A stretch of 64,000 nucleotides of DNA from Paraburkholderia sp. BCC1886. GTDB taxonomy: Bacteria; Pseudomonadota; Gammaproteobacteria; Burkholderiales; Burkholderiaceae. The number at the start of each line of letters is the position of its first letter. Position 1 is the stretch's first letter. The stretch lies in contig NZ_CAAJGK010000036.1 of assembly GCF_900996245.1 (NCBI RefSeq), forward strand, positions 124,001-188,000. Reading direction: 5' to 3'. Below, in pieces: positions 1-8,155 of the stretch. The position numbers were made by a program, and so were the translations under genes. Below the pieces are notes generated by a model that worked only from the letters and a program-made list of their open reading frames with translations, was not told the DNA's origin and ran no database searches.

Positions 1-154
1 CAGCCCTGAACGCTTCGACACGGCGTGATTGCGCATGAATGCGCATCGCGACTGCATTTCATCAGTCCATTACCCGAAGATTTCATTTTGTCAGCTTTGC
101 GTCTAACATGGGCCTCCTTGTTTGCGTCACATTTCAAACAACAAGGAGACAGCA

Positions 155-1297
155 TTGAAACGACTCATCGTGGCATTGACTTGCCTGGCCGGCGTCGCGG
201 CCATCACTACGCTTGCCGCTTGCGGCGGCGGCGAAATCAACGCGCAGGAACCCCCCAAGGTCATTATCGATAGCGACTACAACACGCTGAGCGACGACGG
301 TCAGCTCGGTGTGATGGCGGCGCAATTGCAGGCGCAGGGCTCGCTGAAAGTACTCGGCATTACGGTCGTATCCGGCAATCAATGGCTGAAGCAGGGCGTG
401 GCGGATGCATTGAAATCGGTCGAGCGCCTGGGCGTGGAAAAACAGATAGGCGTGTATGCCGGCGCTAATTACGCGCTCTCGCACGACTTCGCGACCATTC
501 AGGCCGAACTAAAACAATTCCCGGGCGGCGACGGTTATCTCGGCGCATGGAATACGCCCGAGCCGCAATCGACCAGCGATCTGGTTGCGCCCCCGGACGG
601 CTTTGCCACACACACGCAAGTGCAGAGCAAAAGCGCGGTGGACTTCATCGTCGAATCAGTCAAGCAATACCCGGGTCAGGTGACGATCCTCGCAATCGGC
701 CCGCTGACCAATATTGCGCTGGCGACGCGCCAGCATCCCGAGATCGTGCCGCTGATCAAGCAGATTATCTACATGGGCGGTGCGATCGATGTCCCGGGTA
801 ATACGACGCCGACTGCCGAATTCAACTGGTGGTTCGATCCGGAAGCCGCGAAAACGGTATTGCGCTTGCCGATCAAACAGGTCGTGGTACCGCTCGACGT
901 GACGGATACGGTGCAGATGGACAAGGCGCTTTACGATCGCGTCGCGCACGATCCGGCGAAGCAGACCATCATCACGCAACTCTTCAAGACATTGAACGGT
1001 TATGGTTTCGATGGCAAGAACGGTTTCGAGACGAATCCGAACTACACCACGAACATCTGGGACACGTTGACGCTCGCGTACCTGATGCGCCCTTCATTGG
1101 CCACGCAGACGGTGGACGAGTGGGTGGACGTGGATACGAGCTTCGGTGCCAACGATGGCAAGGCGACCGGTTATACGAGTTCGCCGCCGGCGGGTTTGCA
1201 GAAGATGACGGTAATCAAGCGCTTCGACAATGCGAGCTTCTTCAATATGTATGTCGATCTGTTGACGCGGCCGGTGCCGGTGACATTGAGCAACTGA
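155..1297 (+). CDS. Nucleoside hydrolase, predicted lipoprotein
   Basis: Inosine-uridine-preferring nucleoside hydrolase family; these enzymes split the N-glycosidic bond of ribonucleosides into base and ribose. The start is chosen at a TTG preceded by AGGAG six bases upstream; a longer frame from 122 has no ribosome site. The 380-residue product begins with a Lys-Arg, hydrophobic stretch and lipobox LAAC, so it is probably a lipoprotein, which is unusual for a family best known from the cytoplasm. The Ca/ribose-binding aspartates appear in IIDSDYNTLSDDGQ near the mature N-terminus, and the family signature NWWFDPEAA lies in the middle. The gene stands alone, with a convergent LysR gene downstream. 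Substrate is not determinable from sequence. Confidence 0.9.
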   Translation: MKRLIVALTCLAGVAAITTLAACGGGEINAQEPPKVIIDSDYNTLSDDGQLGVMAAQLQAQGSLKVLGITVVSGNQWLKQGVADALKSVERLGVEKQIGVYAGANYALSHDFATIQAELKQFPGGDGYLGAWNTPEPQSTSDLVAPPDGFATHTQVQSKSAVDFIVESVKQYPGQVTILAIGPLTNIALATRQHPEIVPLIKQIIYMGGAIDVPGNTTPTAEFNWWFDPEAAKTVLRLPIKQVVVPLDVTDTVQMDKALYDRVAHDPAKQTIITQLFKTLNGYGFDGKNGFETNPNYTTNIWDTLTLAYLMRPSLATQTVDEWVDVDTSFGANDGKATGYTSSPPAGLQKMTVIKRFDNASFFNMYVDLLTRPVPVTLSN

Positions 1298-1332
1298 ACG
1301 ACGCGCGCCGTTGCGGCGAGGCCAATACCGCT

Positions 1333-2289
1333 TCATGCGGCATGCAGGCCTCGCAGCAACTGGCGTACGCGGAACATATCCTGATCGACGTGCTCGGCTT
1401 TTTCGAAGCGTTCTACGAGCCAGTCGACGAAGGCTCGCACACGCGGCGAGATGTGGCGGTTTTTCACATAGGCGACCGAGACGGGCATGGGCACGGGCTT
1501 CCATTGCGGCAGGACTTCGCGAAGCAGGCCGGCGTCCAGATACGGTTGCGCTGCGATGCGCGCGGGCTGGATGAGGCCGAGGCCTTGTAGTCCGCAGGTG
1601 AGATAGGCGTGCTCGTCGCTGACTTTAACGAAGCCGCGCACCTTGATGTTTTGCGCGTGGCCGTTCACTTCGAAATCGAAATCCACTTCACGGCCGGTGT
1701 TTGGCGACATGCAATTGACGGCGACGTGCGCGCGCAGGTCGTCGAGATTTGCCGGGGTGCCATGCCGGGCCAGGTAGGCGGGGCTGGCGCAGGTGACGTG
1801 TTCGAGCGTGCCGAGTTGTCGTGCGATCAGATTGGAGTCGGGGAGTTGGCCGAGCTGGATGCTGCAGTCGATGGCTTCGGAGATGAGGTCGACTGGGCGG
1901 TTGCCGATGCTGATGGCCAGGTCCAGGTTCGGATAACGCGCGTGGAAGTCGTCGAGGGCCGGGAGCACGAGGGCGCTGGCGACGGCGCCGGGCATGTCGA
2001 TGCGCAGGCGGCCGGTCAGGTGGTCGGGTGTGTGGCGCAGGCTGGCTTCCATCTCGTCGATGTCGGCGAGGATTTGCGCGCAGCGTTCGTAGTAGGCGGC
2101 GCCTTCGGGGGTGACCGTCAGGCGGCGGGTAGTGCGGATCAGGAGGGCGGTGCCCAGGGTTGATTCAAGGTTCTGGATGGTGGTGGTGGCGGTTGCACGC
2201 GGGATGTTTAAGGACTCCGCTGCGCGGGTGAAGCTGTTGGTGTCGACTATCCGGATGAAGGTTCGCATGGCGGTTAGTTTGTCAGTCAT
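1333..2289 (-). CDS. LysR-family transcriptional regulator
   Basis: 318-residue LysR-type regulator. Residues about 1-60 form the winged helix-turn-helix (MRTFIRIVDTNSFTRAAESL, then TTTIQNLE), followed by a substrate-binding-like effector domain. The ATG is preceded by AAGGACC. The HTH sequence is of the type seen in the small LysR subgroup that often controls nearby oxidoreductases. It is convergent with the nucleoside hydrolase and lies next to the large palindromic element, so its target cannot be assigned from context; the zinc alcohol dehydrogenase on the far side of the palindrome is transcribed in the same direction and is one option. Confidence 0.9.
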   Translation of the reverse strand: MTDKLTAMRTFIRIVDTNSFTRAAESLNIPRATATTTIQNLESTLGTALLIRTTRRLTVTPEGAAYYERCAQILADIDEMEASLRHTPDHLTGRLRIDMPGAVASALVLPALDDFHARYPNLDLAISIGNRPVDLISEAIDCSIQLGQLPDSNLIARQLGTLEHVTCASPAYLARHGTPANLDDLRAHVAVNCMSPNTGREVDFDFEVNGHAQNIKVRGFVKVSDEHAYLTCGLQGLGLIQPARIAAQPYLDAGLLREVLPQWKPVPMPVSVAYVKNRHISPRVRAFVDWLVERFEKAEHVDQDMFRVRQLLRGLHAA

Positions 2290-2347
2290 GGTGGTTTCGG
2301 TCCTTCTGGAATTGTTAGGGTTGGGGTTTTGCGGTGGCGCTTTTGGA

Positions 2348-2870
2348 CTTTGGCCTTTCCTTGCTTTGTTAGTGGTCTATTAGCGTTCCCCCTGTGCGGG
2401 GGGGCACCTACTTTTCTTTGCCGCCGCAAAGAAAAGTAGGCAAAAGAAAGCGGCTCACACCGCTAACTCTTAAGTGGGAACCGCGCGAGTTTCTTGGTAG
2501 TGGTGCATCTGGAATCCGTGCCCTCGCGCATTACGCGCCAGTGACAAAGCACTCATCAGCTCCCACTCCGCACTGCGTGCGTCGCGGATGGGTAAACAAC
2601 GGAAGGCAAAAAACCGAGGGTTCTAAGAACGGCCTGGGGGCGCGCGGAGCGCCGCTGGAAGGATGACTGCTGTGTCACGAGGGCGGAATGCGCGGGAGCA
2701 CGGATTCCAGATGAGCCACTACCGCTCGTGAGCGAGGGCGCCGCTTAATGGTTAGCGGTTTGAGCCGCTTTCTCTTGCCTACTTCTCTTTGCGGCGGCAA
2801 AGAGAAGTAGGTGCCGCCCCGCACAGGGGCAACGCTAATAGACCACTACCAATACAAGGAAAGGCCAAAG
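2348..2870. repeat. 523-bp imperfect palindrome (Burkholderia-type intergenic element)
   Basis: The outermost 120 bases on each side (2348-2467 and 2751-2870) are near-perfect inverted copies, beginning CTTTGGCCTTTCCTTG and ending in its complement. Each arm contains its own shorter hairpin (CTACTTTTCTTTGC / GCAAAGAAAAGTAG on the left, a near copy on the right). Inverted homology continues inward, for example GGTAGTGG..CATCTGGAATCCGTG against its complement near 2700-2740, and GTGACA..GC.CTCATC near 2543 and 2667, leaving a loop of roughly 100 bases. It fills the gap between two same-direction genes. No transposase is present. I recall similar elements as dispersed repeats in Burkholderia-group genomes; that part is from memory. 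Confidence 0.85.
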
Positions 2871-2908
2871 GAGCAAAAAAATCCCAAAAGCCAGTGCAAC
2901 GAAAAAAC

Positions 2909-3961
2909 CTACTTCCGCAAGGAATCCAGATCAACTACAAACCGATACTTAACATCACTCTTCAGCATCCGTTCATAAGCCTCATTAATCCCCTGCATAG
3001 GAATCACCTCGACATCCGAAGTAATCCCATGCTGCCCGCAGAAATCAAGCATCTCCTGCGTCTCGGCAATCCCGCCAATCAACGACCCCGCCAACCGCCG
3101 GCGCTTGAAAATCAGATTGAACACCTGCGGCGACGGATGATCGTGCTCCGGTGCACCCACCAGCGTCATCGTCCCATCACGCTTCAACAGATTCAAAAAC
3201 GGATTCAGATCGTGCGGCGCAGCCACCGTATTCACAATCAGATCGAAGCTGTTCAAATGCGCTTCCATCTCGTCCGCATTCTTCGAAATCACCACCTCGT
3301 CCGCACCCAGCCGCTTCGCGTCTTCGATCTTCGAAGGCGACGTGGTGAACAGCACGACATGCGCACCCATCGCATGCGCCAGCTTCACACCCATATGCCC
3401 CAAGCCGCCAAGGCCGACAATCCCGACCTTCTTGCCCGGTCCCGCACCCCACGTCCGCAGCGGCGAATACAAGGTAATGCCCGCGCACAACAACGGCGCG
3501 ACACCCGACAGTTCCAGATTCTCCGGCACCCGCAGCGTAAAGGCTTCGTCCACCACCAGTTGCGTGGAATAACCGCCGTACGTGATCTGCCCATCGACAC
3601 GGTCCACACCGTTATACGTGCCGACAAAACCGTTTTCGCAATACTGTTCCAGACCTTCGCCGCAACTCGCACACGTACGGCACGAGTCGACCAGACAACC
3701 GACACCGACCAGATCGCCCACCTTGTACTTCGTGACGTCCGGACCCACCGCGCTCACGCGGCCGACAATCTCATGGCCCGGCACGACCGGGAAAACCGTG
3801 TTCTTCCACTCGTTGCGCGCCTGGTGCAAATCGGAATGGCACACGCCGCAAAACAGAACCTCCATCTGCACGTCGTTGGCGCGCAGTTCGCGGCGCTGTA
3901 GTTCGAATGGGGCGAGCGGCGCGGTAGCGTCGGTCGCTGCATAGGCGTAAGTCGTGCTCAT
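2909..3961 (-). CDS. Zinc-dependent NAD(P) alcohol dehydrogenase (YahK/CAD type)
   Basis: 350-residue medium-chain dehydrogenase that interconverts alcohols and aldehydes or ketones with NAD(P)H. The catalytic zinc site is visible in FCGVCHSDLH and GHEIVG; the structural zinc site is the four-cysteine run VDSCRTCASCGEGLEQYC; the nucleotide-binding turn is VGIVGLGGLGHMGVKLA. The order and spacing fit the YahK/cinnamyl-alcohol dehydrogenase branch. The start is ATG at 3961, preceded by GGAGC; the frame stays open upstream but the extra residues are not family-like. It is divergent from an AraC regulator 318 bases away, the usual arrangement for an aldehyde-responsive reductase and its activator. 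Confidence 0.93.
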   Translation of the reverse strand: MSTTYAYAATDATAPLAPFELQRRELRANDVQMEVLFCGVCHSDLHQARNEWKNTVFPVVPGHEIVGRVSAVGPDVTKYKVGDLVGVGCLVDSCRTCASCGEGLEQYCENGFVGTYNGVDRVDGQITYGGYSTQLVVDEAFTLRVPENLELSGVAPLLCAGITLYSPLRTWGAGPGKKVGIVGLGGLGHMGVKLAHAMGAHVVLFTTSPSKIEDAKRLGADEVVISKNADEMEAHLNSFDLIVNTVAAPHDLNPFLNLLKRDGTMTLVGAPEHDHPSPQVFNLIFKRRRLAGSLIGGIAETQEMLDFCGQHGITSDVEVIPMQGINEAYERMLKSDVKYRFVVDLDSLRK

Positions 3962-4279
3962 GGGTAGCTCCGGAAAAAAGAAGAGGGATTGGCCAAACAC
4001 ACGCGATGGACGACCGTTGCCGCCGATGCGTTCCAGCGTTGACATGACCCGGATCACCGCGAAGGGCAAGAACCGCCGGTTCACCGTGACAGTGAGTGGC
4101 GGATTCACCCGACGCTGCGGAAAATGCTGATCCAGCAGGGTTCCCATGGTATGAGCCGCGCCCGGATCGGGGAATACCTGAATATCTCGAAGTTTTGCCT
4201 AAAGCTCCTGGCGAAGCGCGCAGCAGGCTGTTTGATGCTAAATTCCGAGCATTATTCTCTTGCCCGTCACCATATCGTC
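3962..4279. promoter_or_regulatory. Divergent control region between alcohol dehydrogenase and AraC gene
   Basis: 318 bases without a gene. The one conspicuous signal is a perfect 13-base palindrome, GAACCGCCGGTTC, at 4070-4082, which could be a regulator site. A TTGACA lies at 4039-4044 without a convincing -10 partner. Control of both flanking genes from here is inferred from the divergent layout. Confidence 0.35.
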
Positions 4280-5248
4280 ATGTCAAGCCAATCTGCTCAA
4301 CCTGCTGTCGCCGACCTCGCCCATCAGCGTCTCGTCGAATTGTTCGACCTGCTGGCGCCGAATGTCGGCTTCACACGTTCGAGCGTCGACGGCGTCAACC
4401 TCATGCGCGCGAATCAGCCGCTGCCGCGTATGCCGGTCATGTACGAGCCGAGCATCGTGATCGTGTGCCAGGGTCGCAAGCGCGGTTTTCTCGGCGATCA
4501 GGTGTTCCAGTACGACGCGCATCAATACCTGGTGCTGTCCGTTCCGCTGCCGTTCGAATGCGAGACGGAAGCGACGGAAGACGAACCCTTTCTCGGTATC
4601 TCGGTTCGCGTGGATCTGACGATGGTCGCCGAACTGCTGATGATGCTCAACGAAGCGCAAGGCTCGACGCACAACGAGCCGGTCGGTATCTACTCGACAC
4701 CGCTCGGTTCCGATCTGAGCAACGCCGTGCAGCGTCTGATGGAAGCATTGGCCTCGCCGCTCGATGCACGCATTCTCGCGCCGGGCGTGGTCCGCGAAAT
4801 CTGTTATCGGGTATTGACCGGCGAGCAGGGCGACGCAATTCGCGCAGCACTCACGCATCAGAATCATTTCGGCCGTATCGCAAAGGCATTGCGGCGCATT
4901 CACGCGGACTATCACGGCACGCTCGATGTCGATACGCTCGCAGCGGAAGCCGGCATGAGCCTCGCGGTGTTCCATGCGCAGTTCAAGGCGGTCACGGCCA
5001 CCTCGCCGATGCAATACGTGAAGACCACGCGTTTGCATCACGCGCGCTTGCTGATGGTGCAGGATGGATTGAATGCGGGCGCGGCCGCGGCACGGGTCGG
5101 TTATGAAAGCGCGTCGCAGTTCAGCCGCGAGTTCAAGCGCCTGTTCGGCCTGAGTCCCGTCGACGAGGTCAAGCGCATGCGCACGGTGTACGACGCGCCG
5201 GCGCCGCGTGTCGTGAAACCCGCGGCGCGCTATGTGACGGCAGTGTAA
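4280..5248 (+). CDS. AraC-family transcriptional regulator with AraC_N domain
   Basis: 322-residue regulator. The N-terminal half is the AraC_N cupin-like domain (EPSIVIVCQGRKRGFLGDQVF, YDAHQYLVLSVPLPFECE); the C-terminal 100 residues carry two helix-turn-helix motifs (LAAEAGMSLAVFHAQFK, then ARVGYESASQFSREFKRLFG). This family is commonly adjacent to, and activates, an alcohol or aldehyde dehydrogenase. ATG 4280 is chosen because the domain begins right after it; upstream ATGs at 4124 and 4235 are in frame. It overlooks the divergent dehydrogenase and ends 13 bases from the convergent molybdoenzyme gene. Confidence 0.92.
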   Translation: MSSQSAQPAVADLAHQRLVELFDLLAPNVGFTRSSVDGVNLMRANQPLPRMPVMYEPSIVIVCQGRKRGFLGDQVFQYDAHQYLVLSVPLPFECETEATEDEPFLGISVRVDLTMVAELLMMLNEAQGSTHNEPVGIYSTPLGSDLSNAVQRLMEALASPLDARILAPGVVREICYRVLTGEQGDAIRAALTHQNHFGRIAKALRRIHADYHGTLDVDTLAAEAGMSLAVFHAQFKAVTATSPMQYVKTTRLHHARLLMVQDGLNAGAAAARVGYESASQFSREFKRLFGLSPVDEVKRMRTVYDAPAPRVVKPAARYVTAV

Positions 5249-5261
5249 GCAGAATCGTAAG

Positions 5262-6044
5262 CTATAACCCGCTGAACCAGTTGTAGCCCTGGTCTTCCCA
5301 GTAACCGCCCGGATTCGTGTTGGTCACGAAAATCGCCGCAATGTGCTTGGGATTCTTGAAGCCGAGCTTGGTCGGCACGCGCAACTTCAACGGATACCCG
5401 TACTTCGCGGGCAACGGCGCATCGCCGAAATCGAGTGTCAGTTGCGTTTGCGGATGCAGCGCGGTCGCCATGTCGAGGCTCGAGTAATAGCGGTCCGCGC
5501 ATTTGAAGCCGACATAGCGCGCATTCAGATCGGCGCCGATCTTCTCCAGAAACGTGCGGAACGGCACACCCTTCCATTGTCCGATCGCGCTCCATCCTTC
5601 GATGCAGATGTGGCGGGTGATCTGCGAGACTTGCGGCAACGCACGCAGTTGCTGCAGGTTCCACGTGCGTTTATCCGCGATCAGACCGGAGACTTCGAGC
5701 TGAAAGGTCGAGCCGTCGATATCCGGTGCATCGAACTCGGGATAAAACGCGTTGAACGGAAAGGGATTCGTGATCTGGCTCGCCGAATACGTCGGCGCGA
5801 GTTTCGTGCCGCTGAACAGCCAGCCCTGCACGCGATCGTTCCAGCGCGACATGGCCCAGAGTACCTTGTCGACCGAATCGCCATCCTGCATGTTGCAACC
5901 GGACAGCATCGCGAGCGCGCCGATGGAAAGCGACGAACGCAGAAACAGACGCCGCTGCAGGTGCTCGATTTGCGGTTTGTGATCGGCCAGCAGAATACGC
6001 GCTTGAGTAGAGGCGCGCGAGTCTTTGGGTTTGTCGGCACTCAC
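5262..6044 (-). CDS. Tat-exported molybdopterin oxidoreductase (sulfite-oxidase fold)
   Basis: 260-residue molybdoenzyme. It starts at GTG 6044, overlapping the stop of the cytochrome b561 gene by four bases (GTGA), which implies translational coupling. Residues 31-36, RRLFLR, followed by a hydrophobic stretch and LSGC (Cys50), look like a twin-arginine signal ending in a lipobox. The oxidoreductase molybdopterin domain fills the rest; Cys147 in RHICIEGWS is the expected molybdenum ligand. The family includes MsrP (YedY), the periplasmic methionine-sulfoxide reductase, and sulfite dehydrogenases; the substrate here is unknown. Electrons would come from the b561 protein encoded just upstream. 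Confidence 0.9.
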   Translation of the reverse strand: MSADKPKDSRASTQARILLADHKPQIEHLQRRLFLRSSLSIGALAMLSGCNMQDGDSVDKVLWAMSRWNDRVQGWLFSGTKLAPTYSASQITNPFPFNAFYPEFDAPDIDGSTFQLEVSGLIADKRTWNLQQLRALPQVSQITRHICIEGWSAIGQWKGVPFRTFLEKIGADLNARYVGFKCADRYYSSLDMATALHPQTQLTLDFGDAPLPAKYGYPLKLRVPTKLGFKNPKHIAAIFVTNTNPGGYWEDQGYNWFSGL

Positions 6045-6673
6045 GGCTGCGATCCTTCGCTTGCAGAATGGGGGGTGTGTCCGGCACGTCCCGTCAACAT
6101 CGGCAGCAGTGTGCGCGGCACCAGCAAAACCAGCGCGAGATGCACGACGACGAAGCCCACCACGCCGGCCATCGCGACGAAATGAACGCGCCGCGCGAAA
6201 TCGAAACCGCCGAATAGCGCGGTCAGCCACGAAAATTGCACCGGTTTCCAGATCGACAGTCCGGACGCCACGAGCAGAATGCCCAGACCCAGCACCAGCA
6301 GATAAAGGGCACGCTGCACGGCGTTGTAGCGGCCGGAATCGTGCGGCAGTTTGAAACGCATCGCGAGCGCTGCATCGTGCACGACGTCGCGTGCATGCAC
6401 GGGTAGCAACTTGCGGCGAAAGTGTCCACGGCCGATGCCGTACGCCAGATACAGCAGTCCGTTCGCGCACAGCAGCCACATCGCCGCGAAGTGCCACGCG
6501 ATCGAGCCGCCCAGCCAGCCGCCCAACGTCGCCCATGCGGGAAAGCGCAGCGGGAAAAACGGCGAGGCGTTATAGATCGCCCAGCCGCTCATCACCATGC
6601 AGACCATCGCAAACGCGTTGATCCAGTGCGTGATGCGTACGACGAGCGGATGGACGATAAGGCGCGCGGGCAT
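6041..6673 (-). CDS. Cytochrome b561-family membrane protein
   Basis: 210-residue four-helix membrane protein. Candidate haem-ligating histidines are H16 (RITHWINA), H61 (AWHFAAMW), H164 (RRVHFVAM) and H178 (VVHLALV), one in each of the predicted helices. It would carry electrons between the quinone pool and the molybdoenzyme encoded downstream, with which it overlaps by four bases. It starts nine bases after the stop of the upstream periplasmic protein gene, so the three form one transcription unit. It plays the place of MsrQ (YedZ) but belongs to the b561/Ni-Fe hydrogenase b-type family. Confidence 0.92.
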   Translation of the reverse strand: MPARLIVHPLVVRITHWINAFAMVCMVMSGWAIYNASPFFPLRFPAWATLGGWLGGSIAWHFAAMWLLCANGLLYLAYGIGRGHFRRKLLPVHARDVVHDAALAMRFKLPHDSGRYNAVQRALYLLVLGLGILLVASGLSIWKPVQFSWLTALFGGFDFARRVHFVAMAGVVGFVVVHLALVLLVPRTLLPMLTGRAGHTPHSASEGSQP

Positions 6674-6682
6674 GGGGCTATC

Positions 6683-7315
6683 TCACATCGGCGGCGTAAC
6701 GCCGTGTTCGCCTGCGGAGATGAAGTTAGCGGCCATCGAGCCGTCCGCTTCCTTGTGAGCGAACAGCACGACCTTCGCGCCCGGCACGAGCAACGAGCGG
6801 TCGCCCGGTTCGAGGCTGACGATAGGCACGTCTTGCGGAATGACGATTTTCTTCTCACCGTCCTTGTATTTCACGGTGATGGTGCGGCCGTTGCTCACCA
6901 CCAGCGAGCCGACGGTGCCGTTGGTCATCGAGCTATTCGCGCCGAGGTCCCACGGACGATGGCCTTCGCCCGATCCGCGCATGCTCGCCGGGAACACGTG
7001 CACTTCGAGTGCTTTCAACGAGCCGTCCGCTTGCGGAATCGCCGCGGTGCCGACATAGCTGTCGGGCTTGATGTCGTTGATGCTGGCGATCGCAACGCCG
7101 CGAATCGGCGTGTCGTTCGCGAGTTTGACGTCGACGTCCTTGCCGTCGCGCGTATGGACTTTCAGCAGGTCGCCCGCGAACGAGGTAACCGTGCCGCGTA
7201 CGCCGGTGGGCGCGGCGGTTTGAGCCAGCGCAGCGGAACCGGCCGACAGCAGGGCAGCGGCAACCAGGGCGGGGGCGACGACGGCACGCAAGGCTTGCGT
7301 GAAAACGATCTTCAT
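6683..7315 (-). CDS. Exported beta-rich protein of unknown function (DUF5666-like)
   Basis: 210 residues with a clear signal peptide (MKIVFTQALRAVVAPALVAA... ending SAALAQ). The mature part reads as short beta strands of the kind seen in DUF5666 proteins (VRGTVTSFAGDLLKVHTRDGK, then GSLVVSNGRTITVKYKDGEKK); that family assignment is tentative. ATG 7315 is preceded by GGAG; 13 upstream in-frame residues are not needed. It is the first gene of the operon with the cytochrome b561 and molybdoenzyme genes and faces the two-component system, so it may be an exported partner or sensor-linked protein of the redox pair. No metal-binding motif is visible. Confidence 0.82.
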   Translation of the reverse strand: MKIVFTQALRAVVAPALVAAALLSAGSAALAQTAAPTGVRGTVTSFAGDLLKVHTRDGKDVDVKLANDTPIRGVAIASINDIKPDSYVGTAAIPQADGSLKALEVHVFPASMRGSGEGHRPWDLGANSSMTNGTVGSLVVSNGRTITVKYKDGEKKIVIPQDVPIVSLEPGDRSLLVPGAKVVLFAHKEADGSMAANFISAGEHGVTPPM

Positions 7316-7404
7316 CTGAGAACTCCAGAGCGTTGAACGGGGTGAGAGGGACACAACAGTGCAGGCAGAATAAGCGTGCGACGCTGGCCGCCGGGTGACA
7401 GGCG

Positions 7405-7422
7405 AATGACAAAAACGTCATT
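7405..7422. promoter_or_regulatory. CusR/CopR-like operator (inverted repeat)
   Basis: AATGAC-AAAAAC-GTCATT, a perfect 6-6-6 inverted repeat. It matches the known CusR/HprR box pattern (TGACAA, two bases, TTGTCA with flanking A/T) at all but two positions of the right half. It lies between the divergent molybdoenzyme operon (start 7315) and the response regulator gene (start 7484), so a single site could control both. Binding by the adjacent regulator is inferred. Confidence 0.6.
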
Positions 7423-7483
7423 AATGCGGTGCTTCGGCCACGTAGAATGACCGACAGTTTCTATTCCTCTCCAGTGCCCACGC

Positions 7484-8155
7484 ATGAGCATCCTCGTCAT
7501 CGAAGACGACCCGAAGACCGGCGACTACCTTAAAAAAGGTCTGCGCGAGAGCGGCTATGCGGTCGACCTCGCGCGCACCGGCACGGACGGGCTGCACATG
7601 GCGCTCGAAAATCCCTACGACCTGGTGGTGCTGGACGTGATGCTGCCGGGCATCGACGGTTGGGAAATCATGCGTGCACTGCGCGCGCGGCGCGATCTGC
7701 CGGTCATTTTCCTGACCGCGCGCGATCACGTGAGCGACCGCATTCGCGGTCTCGAACTCGGCGCGGACGACTATCTGGTCAAGCCGTTCTCGTTCACGGA
7801 ACTGGTGCTGCGAATCCGCACGCTATTGCGCCGGGGTGTGATGCGTGAGAGCGACGTGTTCGAGATCGCCGATCTCAAACTCGACGTGCTGCGCCGCAAG
7901 GTCACTCGCGAAGGCATGGAGATTCCGCTCACCAACAAGGAATTCATGCTGTTGCATCTGCTGGTGCGCCGTCAGGGCGAAGCACTGTCGCGCACGCAGA
8001 TCGCCTCCGAAGTGTGGGACATGAATTTCGACAGCGACACCAATGTGGTCGATGTCGCGATCAAACGCCTGCGCGCGAAAGTCGATCATCCGTTCGAGAA
8101 GAAGCTGATCCACACCGTGCGCAGTATCGGCTACACGTTCGGCGACGGCTCATGA
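7484..8155 (+). CDS. OmpR-family response regulator (CusR/CopR/HprR type)
   Basis: 223 residues. Receiver domain at 1-115 with the acidic pair E7/D8-D9, phospho-acceptor D51 ([14 protein letters not shown]) and conserved K100 (YLVKPFSF); winged-helix DNA-binding domain at about 125-220 ending in [11 protein letters not shown]. The length and linker fit the heavy-metal/oxidant branch (CusR, IrlR, CopR, HprR). Its stop overlaps the start of the kinase gene (ATGA). It is divergent from the molybdoenzyme operon with a CusR-like box in the gap. Confidence 0.95.
   Translation: MSILVIEDDPKTGDYLKKGLRESGYAVDLARTGTDGLHMALENPYDLVVLDVMLPGIDGWEIMRALRARRDLPVIFLTARDHVSDRIRGLELGADDYLVKPFSFTELVLRIRTLLRRGVMRESDVFEIADLKLDVLRRKVTREGMEIPLTNKEFMLLHLLVRRQGEALSRTQIASEVWDMNFDSDTNVVDVAIKRLRAKVDHPFEKKLIHTVRSIGYTFGDGS

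Noticed and set aside
2394..2666. 90-residue reading frame inside the large palindrome
   Set aside because: It reads through the hairpin arm and loop, has no ribosome site and its composition mirrors the repeat; similar frames arise wherever this element occurs.
6045..6536. 164-residue N-terminal extension of the molybdoenzyme
   Set aside because: It is the wrong-frame reading of the cytochrome b561 gene; the GTG at 6044 directly precedes the Tat signal.
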